NCBI GenBank assembly: GCA_030431255.1 | Contig: JAUIJL010000020.1 | Span: 124,001 to 188,000, forward strand | From: Thermoanaerobaculia bacterium | GTDB taxonomy: Bacteria; Acidobacteriota; Thermoanaerobaculia; Multivoradales; J023 | Length of the DNA stretch: 64,000 nucleotides | Reading direction: 5' to 3' | In this document: positions 57,406 through 64,000 of the stretch, one piece after another | Position numbering within the stretch: the stretch's first letter is position 1 | Layout of the letters: each line of letters opens with the position of its first letter | The notes under the pieces: model-generated | Seen by the model: the letters and a program-made list of their open reading frames with translations, nothing else | Databases searched by the model: none | Told to the model about the DNA's origin: nothing | Translations under genes and position numbers: made by a program

Positions 57406-58116
57406 ATGAGCCCTCCCCCAGCTGAGAAGGCGGCGACGCGAGAACCGTGTCCCCTCTGCGAATCCCCTGACACGGATCCCTTTCACCGGGATCGTCGCCG
57501 GAAGTACTGGAGGTGTCCCGCCTGCCGGCTGATCCACGTGCCGTCCACCTTCTTCCTCACCGAAGCCGAAGAGAAAGCCGAATACGACCTGCATGAGAAT
57601 CACCCCGGAGATTCCGGCTACCGACGGTTTTTGAGCCGCCTCCACGACCCGCTGGTGGAGCGCCTGCCGGAGCGGAGCCATGGATTGGATTTCGGCTGCG
57701 GGCCCGGACCGACCCTTTCGGTGATGCTCGAAGAAACGGGGCATCCCATGGCGGTCTACGACCCCTTCTATGCTCCGAGCCGTGAGGTCTTGGAAAGCAC
57801 CTACGATTTCGTCACCGCCACCGAGGTGGTAGAGCACCTCCACCGCCCCAAGGAAGAGCTGAGCCGCATGTGGAGCCTAGTCCGGCCCGGCGGCTGGTTG
57901 GCCTTGATGACCAAGCTCGCGTTGGCTCAAGACCCGGAGCAAGATCGCCAGGCCTTCTCACGCTGGCACTACAAGAACGACCTCACCCACGTGTGTTTCT
58001 TCAGTCGCCCGACTTTCCAATGGCTGGGTAGGCGTCTCGGCAGCCCACCCGTCTTCATCGGCTCGGATGTGATTCTGTTTCAGAAGCCCCGATCGGACGC
58101 CCCACCCAGAAGTTGA
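57406..58116 (+). CDS. Class I SAM-dependent methyltransferase with N-terminal zinc-ribbon-like motif
   Basis: 236 residues. The N-terminus has two CxxC pairs (PCPLCESPD and WRCPACRLIH), probably a zinc site. The Rossmann core has LDFGCGPGPTLSVMLEE (SAM motif I), VYDPFYAP, FVTATEVVEHLHRP and RPGGWLALMTKL. This arrangement is common in methyltransferases acting on sugars or small molecules near polysaccharide genes, but no such cluster is here. Its last 62 bp overlap the 3' end of the hybrid kinase gene on the other strand. Confidence 0.9.
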   Translation: MSPPPAEKAATREPCPLCESPDTDPFHRDRRRKYWRCPACRLIHVPSTFFLTEAEEKAEYDLHENHPGDSGYRRFLSRLHDPLVERLPERSHGLDFGCGPGPTLSVMLEETGHPMAVYDPFYAPSREVLESTYDFVTATEVVEHLHRPKEELSRMWSLVRPGGWLALMTKLALAQDPEQDRQAFSRWHYKNDLTHVCFFSRPTFQWLGRRLGSPPVFIGSDVILFQKPRSDAPPRS

Positions 58117-61100
58117 GCTTTTCCACCAAGGTGCTCAGCGTCAAGGGTTTAGCCAGATAGTCGTCCATGCCGGCAGCCAAACACTGCTCCCGATGGCCGC
58201 GCAAAGCATGGGCGGTGACCGCGATCAGCACCGGGCGGTCTCGGCCGTATTGATCGACGATGCGTCGGGCGGTTTCCAAACCGTCGAGCACCGGCATTTG
58301 CACGTCCAAGAGCACCACATCGTAGGGCTGATCCTTGAGCAAATCGAGCACCTCGACGCCGTTTTCCGCCAGATCCGGGGTCAGCCCCAAGGATTCGACC
58401 ATATCGACCGTGATCGCCTGAACGATCGGATTGTCCTCAGCCACCAGCACCCGGAGCGGCCGGTCACTGGCGAGCCGGAGCGATTCCGCCGGCTTCTCAT
58501 CGGTCTCCGATGGCATTTCGGCCGCGGGCAGCGGCAGGCTGACGTTGAAGACCGAGCCCTCACCATCGATGCTCCGCACCACGATATCCCCGCCCATGGC
58601 CAGAGCCAGCCGGCGACTGATGGCCAGGCCCAAACCGGTTCCCCCGTGCCGCCGGCGGATGGAAGAGTCCACCTGTTGAAACGGCTCGAACAAGGCCTCG
58701 AGGCTTTGCTCCGGGATACCGATGCCGGTGTCACGAATTTCGATCTCCAATCCTTCGGGCGGCTCAGCCCGGGGACGACAGACCAAAGTCACCTCACCGG
58801 AATCGGTGAATTTGACCGCATTGCCCACCAAGTTGGCGATGATCTGCCGAACCCTCGAGCCGTCGCCGATCACCGCTTGGGGCACCGAGGACGCCACCTC
58901 CGCGCTCAGCGCCACCCCTTTCCGCTCCGCCAGAGCCGCGAAAAGAGCGGCGACGTCGTCGATCACCCGCCGGGGTGAGAACGCGTAAGCCTCGATCTCC
59001 AGTCGATCCGCCTCGATGCGGGAGTAATCGAGGATGTCGTCGAGAATCGCCAACAGCGCCTCACCGGAGCGACGCAAGGTCGTGACCTGTTGCTGCTGAT
59101 CGTCGTTGAGGGGCGAGCGTCGCAACAGCTCTACGGAGCCGAGCACACCGGTCATCGGTGTTCGAATCTCATGGCTCATGACCGCTAAGAATTGGGATTT
59201 CGCCCGATTGGCTTCCTCCGCCGATGCCTTTGCCCGGCGCAGCTCCGCCTCCGTCAGCCGGTGCTCGGAAATTTCTTCGCGAAGCCTTCGATTGAAGGCC
59301 TCGAGCTCCCGGGTCCGATCACGGACCTGCCCCTCGAGCAGCCTGGAGCTCCGGCGGGTTGAAAGATGCTGCAACCCGCCGGCGGTGGCCAAGGCCACGG
59401 CCAGGGCCGCCAAGCCGAAAAACCACGGCGCCTTCCAAAACGGGCGACGAATCCGAATCTCCTCGCCCACCAACGGCGGGCTCCAGTCGGCTCCCTTCAC
59501 CCTGGCTCGGACCATGAATCGATATCGACCAGCGGGCAGGTGGGTATAGCTGATCTGACGTCCCAAAGCCCGCTCCGGCGGCAGAAATACTTCGTCGAAG
59601 CCATCGAGCTTCACCGAATACTCCACGCCTTCGTCGCTGAGAAACGACACCGCCCTGAATCGAAAGGTCAGGTTATTTTCATTCCACCGTAGATCCAGGG
59701 GCTCTTCCGCGGGTTGGACCGCTCCACCGGTCTCGACTGCCATCAGCGTCGGCACCGGCTGCTCGGGCCGGTGATCGAAATCCTCATCGAATCTCGAAAC
59801 CCCGAGATCGGTGCCGATCCACACCCGTCCCCGGGAATCCACGACCAAGCCGTCCCGGTTGGTCTCATTGCCCGCCAGCCCCTCGGCACGGCTGTAGTGA
59901 CGCACCTCCCCGTCGTCGAGACGGGCTACGCCATGATCGGTGCCGATCCAGAGCCGTGCCCGTTGATCTTCCGCCAGGCTGTAGACAGGGCGTCCCAAGC
60001 TCACCTCGGCGATCGGGCGGGTCCCACCCTGAAGCACCTTCAGCAGCCCCTCCGAGGAGCCGAGCCATACCTGCCCCGCTCTGTCTTGCAGCACGGAAAA
60101 GAGGCTCACCCCTCCGCCGGATTGCACAAAGGTTCGCCACCCCTCTTGATCGCGGACCAAAAGGCCACCGCGGGAAGTTGCCAAATACATGGCTCCATTC
60201 CTGCCGACATGGAGCCGACGCACCAGCGAGCTCGTCTGCTCGACGCCCGGCATGTCTTGCCGCACAAAGTGATCCCCTTCGAGACGGAAGAGATGTTTGC
60301 CCACCACCCAGAGACGTCCATCCTGGTCGAATCCCAGACCGGCCAAGGGGCCTTCCAGACCTGAATCCGAGTGGAAACGCCGAGGGTTCCGGAGCCCCTC
60401 GGGATCCAGACGCCAGACCCCTTTGCGATTGGTCACCGCCCAGACCTTTCCCTCCGGGCCTTGCTCCAAATCCATCACCCGATTGTGGTTGAGAGGCTCC
60501 TCCGGCCCGGCGGGGAAGGGCATTCGCGCTTCGACCTCCCCGTCGCTCATCAAGCTCAGGCCCTGGTTGTGGCCGAAGACCATGGCCCCGGACCTGAGCT
60601 CGACGATCGCCGTGACCTCGTCGTCCAAAAGGCCGTGGGTTTGGTTGAAGCTGACCAACCGACGGCTGACGATTTTGGTGACTCCCCGCGCTCCCGCGAG
60701 CCACAGGACGTCGTCGCGGCCGCGAAACACGGCGGTCGCTCCATTGGAAGCCATGCCCGAGCCCATGCCCAAACGGGCCACCGAGCCGTCCCGCCGCACG
60801 TGGTAGCTCATGGACCGGTCCACCACATAGGCCCCGGATCGTCCGTCCGGCTCCAGACGAGCCCAGCCCGGAGCGCTCGACAGCTCCGGCATCTGGACGT
60901 TCAGGGGCTGCCAGGTCCCGTCACGAATGACGCCCAACCAATGGGACCCGGCAATCCAAAGGTCTCCCTTCTCCGATGCGGCTACAGCGATCACGTCCGA
61001 ATCGGGCAGAGAATCGCTGATGGGGTCGCGTTCCAACGTGCCGGGAGCCGACGGCTCGTCGTTCAATATGAGTCTGAAGAGACCCTGGGACGTGCCCACC

Positions 61101-61708
61101 CACAGGGTTTCGCCCACCACCTGCAGGCTCCGTAGCTCGCCGTCGAAACCAGAGTCCGACCGCCACCACCTATTGCCGAGCCAGATGAAGAGCCCGTGGC
61201 TGGTCGCCATGACCGGCAGCGCCCCGCCCGAATGCCCGATCACCGCGAAGTCGACGAAGTCCTCGGCATACCACCGCTCCCCCCAAAGCCGAGGCAGGGG
61301 TGCCCAGCGCGTGCCGTCGAATCGGAAAACTCCGCCGCCCATGTCGGTGGCCGCCCACACCGTGCCGTCGTCCTCAATGCCCAGTCGGAAAAAATTGGTG
61401 CTGGGAAGCCCGCTCTCCGGACCGAACGTCCGCCATACCACCCCATCGAAGACCGACACCCCGGCGCGGGTGGCGAACCACATCCGGCGGTCCGGCCCCT
61501 GCCCGACGTCGTAGACCTTCGAGCTGGCCAAACCATCGCTCTCGGTGTAGATCCGGGTCGCATATTGCTGAGCCCACACCGGCGCGACCGCAGCCAATAA
61601 AGCCACCGCGGCCAGCAGACCGAAGGGGACCCAGCGAGCCGGCGGAATGCCTCTGAGCCGATCACGGAGCCACAAACCAACGCTCCAACCCAGCCCGACA
61701 AGCTTCAT
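58055..61708 (-). CDS. One-protein hybrid two-component system (reg_prop propeller, Y_Y_Y, kinase, receiver)
   Basis: 1217 residues from ATG 61708 (upstream ATG at 61747 also possible; neither has a strong ribosome site). Signal/anchor segment VPFGLLAAVALLAAVAPVWA, then a large propeller of reg_prop repeats (about 45-640; GLASSKVYDVGQGPDRRMWF, GLVVDSRGRVWIGTDLGVSRF), a Y_Y_Y domain (YSVKLDGFDEVFLPPE, YTHLPAGRYRFMVRAR), a helix FFGLAALAVALATAGGLQHL, a coiled coil, HisKA with His846 (VMSHEIRTP), ATPase boxes (NLVGNAVKFT, DTGIGIPE, GTGLGLAI) and a receiver with Asp1135 (VLLDVQMP). It lacks the AraC-type HTH of Bacteroides hybrids. The ligand may be a glycan as in relatives; not shown. Confidence 0.92.
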   Translation of the reverse strand: MKLVGLGWSVGLWLRDRLRGIPPARWVPFGLLAAVALLAAVAPVWAQQYATRIYTESDGLASSKVYDVGQGPDRRMWFATRAGVSVFDGVVWRTFGPESGLPSTNFFRLGIEDDGTVWAATDMGGGVFRFDGTRWAPLPRLWGERWYAEDFVDFAVIGHSGGALPVMATSHGLFIWLGNRWWRSDSGFDGELRSLQVVGETLWVGTSQGLFRLILNDEPSAPGTLERDPISDSLPDSDVIAVAASEKGDLWIAGSHWLGVIRDGTWQPLNVQMPELSSAPGWARLEPDGRSGAYVVDRSMSYHVRRDGSVARLGMGSGMASNGATAVFRGRDDVLWLAGARGVTKIVSRRLVSFNQTHGLLDDEVTAIVELRSGAMVFGHNQGLSLMSDGEVEARMPFPAGPEEPLNHNRVMDLEQGPEGKVWAVTNRKGVWRLDPEGLRNPRRFHSDSGLEGPLAGLGFDQDGRLWVVGKHLFRLEGDHFVRQDMPGVEQTSSLVRRLHVGRNGAMYLATSRGGLLVRDQEGWRTFVQSGGGVSLFSVLQDRAGQVWLGSSEGLLKVLQGGTRPIAEVSLGRPVYSLAEDQRARLWIGTDHGVARLDDGEVRHYSRAEGLAGNETNRDGLVVDSRGRVWIGTDLGVSRFDEDFDHRPEQPVPTLMAVETGGAVQPAEEPLDLRWNENNLTFRFRAVSFLSDEGVEYSVKLDGFDEVFLPPERALGRQISYTHLPAGRYRFMVRARVKGADWSPPLVGEEIRIRRPFWKAPWFFGLAALAVALATAGGLQHLSTRRSSRLLEGQVRDRTRELEAFNRRLREEISEHRLTEAELRRAKASAEEANRAKSQFLAVMSHEIRTPMTGVLGSVELLRRSPLNDDQQQQVTTLRRSGEALLAILDDILDYSRIEADRLEIEAYAFSPRRVIDDVAALFAALAERKGVALSAEVASSVPQAVIGDGSRVRQIIANLVGNAVKFTDSGEVTLVCRPRAEPPEGLEIEIRDTGIGIPEQSLEALFEPFQQVDSSIRRRHGGTGLGLAISRRLALAMGGDIVVRSIDGEGSVFNVSLPLPAAEMPSETDEKPAESLRLASDRPLRVLVAEDNPIVQAITVDMVESLGLTPDLAENGVEVLDLLKDQPYDVVLLDVQMPVLDGLETARRIVDQYGRDRPVLIAVTAHALRGHREQCLAAGMDDYLAKPLTLSTLVEKLNFWVGRPIGASETESHPSR

Positions 61709-62093
61709 GCTCGCGCGGCTCGGCTCGGCTTCGGTGAAAAATCCCATCCAGCAACTATAGCAACGGACCCACCACGGCGGCTCACGATTTGGGATCAGAT
61801 TCCAGGCGTGTCGGGGGCGTCGACAAGCTTCGAGAATCATGTCTGCCGCGCGGCGGGTGTCTGTCGGCCGCCATGGAGCCCGCACTCCATCCCTCTGCCC
61901 GTGCTCCAAGAGCTCGGCCACTATGTTGTCTTCGGTGGCAAGGCCGATCGCAGCTCGCGGGCCATCGGTAGAGCCGTTAGGGTTGGAGCTGTGGGAGAGT
62001 TAGCAAAGAGCCCTTCCGTACCGATTTATCCGAAACTCTGACGGGCTGGGGTATGCTAGCGGCGTCTTCAAAAGCCTGGAGCCCGGAAAAGCG
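61709..62093. other. Divergent intergenic region before the HTH/TPR gene
   Basis: About 385 bp with no supported gene. On the minus strand, TATAGT at 61753-61758 could be a -10 for the kinase gene. On the plus strand, TATGCT (62052-62057) could be the -10 of the HTH/TPR gene; neither has a good -35. Confidence 0.4.
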
Positions 62094-64000
62094 ATGGACG
62101 CCCAACTCATCCTGGATCGACTGCGCCGAGATCTGCGGCGGCTGGATCGAGCTACCTTTGAGCAACTGCATCAAAGATTGGGGAGGAACGTCCGTTTTCT
62201 GCAAAGAGTAGAAACCGACAATTTCAAGCTCCAAGAGTTCTTTGCCTTGGGCCGAATGCTCGGTTACCGGCCCAGCGAGTTTCTTTATCGTTTTGGGCGA
62301 TTGGGTTCATGGAATCCTCAAGGAGCAGTCGCCTTTTTTAGGGCCCGCGGTTCCGCAAGCGCCCACAAGCCTCGACCCCTGCTGGACCAGTTTCTGGAGT
62401 GGGGTTATGCCGTTTTGGTGGATGAGGATGGACAGAAGCCGACGATCGAATTCGCCGAATATTTTCGCTTGTCGGGTAAGGGCCTGCCCAGCACCGATTC
62501 CTTGGAGTTCGTAGATTTGGTGTGCTCGTACTATGCCGACGAGCACGGATCCGAGGTACTCCGTCCCGAAAGCGCGTTAGATCTGATTGGTTCTTTGATA
62601 CTGATGATCGGCATTCTTTGCGAGCGGGATCGGCCGATCGAAGCGCACGCCCTCCTGGCCTTGGCGTTGCAATTGGAGCAGCAAATTCAGACCGTAGAAT
62701 TGCGATGCCGGCTCTTCGAGCTGGGCGCGAAGCTCTGCTTCGATTTCGGCGAGCCCTTGGACGGAATCTGGTGTTTGCGCGAAGCGGGTTTTGCAGCCCT
62801 CCTTATTCCAGATTTCGACCGCGCCCGAAGCTTGCACGCCGAAGCTACTTCGAGGTCTGAGGAAAAAGGCATCGGCAGTAGCCGAGCCCTGTGGAACCGC
62901 TCGCCTTCCGATACCATTGCGGACGGTGATGCCGATCTGAACAAACTTCTCCAATTAATGGCTTCTGACCGCCGGGCCGCTTCGATTCCGGCGGCTGAGC
63001 TGGATCGCCATTTAGGTGCCCAGAAGGCATTTTCCATGGCACTGAAAGGCCGCGCGCCCATGAGTCTTGGCCGATGGGGGCGATTCTTGGAGGCCCTGGA
63101 TACGAGCCTAGGCCTCCAAGCACGCCGCCTGGAGATGGTGGACCTGAGCTTTCCCTCTCCGGAGCCTTGGATTCAGCAATTGAAAAACAGGCAGTCCGAG
63201 CCGCCGAAGGCTCTTTGGCAGAGCGAGATTCCTAAATGGGCCCTGGAAGTGGAGATTTCGGATTTGGCTCCCGATTTGGACATATTCAATCGCTCGTGCT
63301 GGACGACGAAAACAGAAGCTGCCTACTTGGAAATCTGCGAGGGTTTCGATGAGCTCCGCATCGGCTTGCCAGACCGACTCAGCCCACGAAATGGCGCCCG
63401 GCTGCATGGAGGCCTTGTCCTGACTGCGCACATACTACGCGAAAAGGACCTTCTCCAAGTCTCTTCCGATTTCTTAGCTGTTTCTTTTAGGCTCGTACGG
63501 CAGTTGGGCCCAAGTCTTGAGGCGTCTCAGTTGGCGTGGGCCTATCGCACTACGAGCGTTCTGGCTCTCCATTCTGGATCGGTCGACTTAGCGGCTATGG
63601 CGTTGAAGCGAGCAAAAATGGCAGATTCGGTCTCTTGGAATCTACAGGGACTCACTTTGTCGTCCTACCTCGAAGCCGTCCTATCGAAGACAATAGGGCG
63701 ATACAAGCGATCGGTTGAGTTGCACCAGCAGTGCCTCAGAACTGCCAAACAGTTAGGGTTGCTGCCTGTTGAGACGGTCCTCATCTCATTGGCCCGGACT
63801 CATCTAGCCTCAGGGAACGTTGAGGGGGCATTCGATGCTTTCAGAGCTGCAGAGCCTCTCATCGGTCCGGCCCACAGCTACCTTGCGGATTTCTTGTGGA
63901 TTAAAGCTGAGACTCTTTCCGTTGCAGGCGATTCAGCGGCTCCGATTCCACTTCTGGAACAATCGGCTGAAATCTTTCGGCAAGGTGGAAGAGTAACCGA
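62094..64000 (+). CDS. Large HTH-like/TPR protein, C-terminus beyond window
   Basis: Open from ATG 62094 (GGAG and GGAAAAG upstream) to the window end, over 635 residues without a stop. Residues about 20-62 (FEQLHQRLGRNVRFLQRVE, then LQEFFALGRMLGYRPSEFLY) have the layout of an XRE-type helix-turn-helix. A second, similar stretch lies around 292-340 (IPAAELDRHLGAQKAFSMAL, then RFLEALDTSLGLQ). The rest is helical, with pairs of helices of TPR kind, e.g. ETVLISLARTHLASGNVEGAFDAFRAAE and IKAETLSVAGDSAAPIPLLEQ. A possible regulator or signalling scaffold; function unknown. It uses more A/T-ending codons (TTG, CTT, TTT) than its neighbours, a hint of foreign origin or low expression. Confidence 0.7.
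   Translation, partial: MDAQLILDRLRRDLRRLDRATFEQLHQRLGRNVRFLQRVETDNFKLQEFFALGRMLGYRPSEFLYRFGRLGSWNPQGAVAFFRARGSASAHKPRPLLDQFLEWGYAVLVDEDGQKPTIEFAEYFRLSGKGLPSTDSLEFVDLVCSYYADEHGSEVLRPESALDLIGSLILMIGILCERDRPIEAHALLALALQLEQQIQTVELRCRLFELGAKLCFDFGEPLDGIWCLREAGFAALLIPDFDRARSLHAEATSRSEEKGIGSSRALWNRSPSDTIADGDADLNKLLQLMASDRRAASIPAAELDRHLGAQKAFSMALKGRAPMSLGRWGRFLEALDTSLGLQARRLEMVDLSFPSPEPWIQQLKNRQSEPPKALWQSEIPKWALEVEISDLAPDLDIFNRSCWTTKTEAAYLEICEGFDELRIGLPDRLSPRNGARLHGGLVLTAHILREKDLLQVSSDFLAVSFRLVRQLGPSLEASQLAWAYRTTSVLALHSGSVDLAAMALKRAKMADSVSWNLQGLTLSSYLEAVLSKTIGRYKRSVELHQQCLRTAKQLGLLPVETVLISLARTHLASGNVEGAFDAFRAAEPLIGPAHSYLADFLWIKAETLSVAGDSAAPIPLLEQSAEIFRQGGRVT

Noticed and set aside
61789-62041. Small plus-strand frames between the hybrid kinase and HTH/TPR genes
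   Set aside because: No ribosome site, no domain and mutually overlapping frames; more likely promoter DNA.

Overview
The window is about 60% GC, gene-dense bacterial chromosome. It most likely comes from the Acidobacteriota, possibly near Thermoanaerobaculia. The best pointer is a run of four tandem secreted proteins of the 'VWFA-related Acidobacterial domain' type (6630-14097). A two-component sensor with a reg_prop-type propeller, a TPR protein with HTH-like segments and a large cytochrome/propeller exoprotein fit the same picture. The phylum is an inference from gene content, not a phylogeny. No rRNA, convincing tRNA, CRISPR array or intact insertion sequence was recognised.

Left part (1-22740): the C-terminally cut biotin gene bioA (minus); an RluA-type pseudouridine synthase; leuS with a PhzF-family gene behind it (minus); the four VWFA paralogues (plus); a class II DAHP synthase, an SDR and a Leu/Phe/Val dehydrogenase (plus); a fatty acyl-CoA reductase-like protein, then a tetR-alpha/beta hydrolase pair (minus); and a membrane-anchored M23 murein peptidase behind a clear sigma-70 promoter.

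Centre (23308-40802) is the housekeeping core: secA, an SDR, rnd, then rimP-nusA-infB-ylxP-rbfA-nrnA-truB-rpsO-pnp, the transcription/translation/RNA-decay superoperon. Its first gene is preceded by a promoter and a terminator-like leader hairpin. PNPase carries a long Arg/Gly-rich tail. An HD-GYP response regulator and a Nif3/YbgI protein follow.

Right part (40867-64000) is more accessory: an unrecognised small protein; a TRAP transporter whose binding protein converges on its two permease genes; a DUF4126 membrane protein; a periplasmic N-acetylmuramoyl-L-alanine amidase coupled to an actin-like protein whose motifs look most like the magnetosome actin MamK; a chorismate mutase-prephenate dehydrogenase fusion; a PhnD-like binding lipoprotein coupled to a hybrid histidine kinase; a 1413-residue secreted di-heme cytochrome with two propellers and a C-terminal GFESGD-type tail; a methyltransferase overlapping, tail to tail, a very large one-protein hybrid two-component system; and the start of a large HTH-like/TPR protein that runs off the window.

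The most interesting items are the MamK-like actin next to a cell-wall amidase with no visible magnetosome genes, the four-gene VWFA array in which every copy has lost the usual metal-binding serines, the multidomain cytochrome with a domain apparently inserted into its distal heme module, and many short (9-18 bp) tandem duplications between and inside genes.
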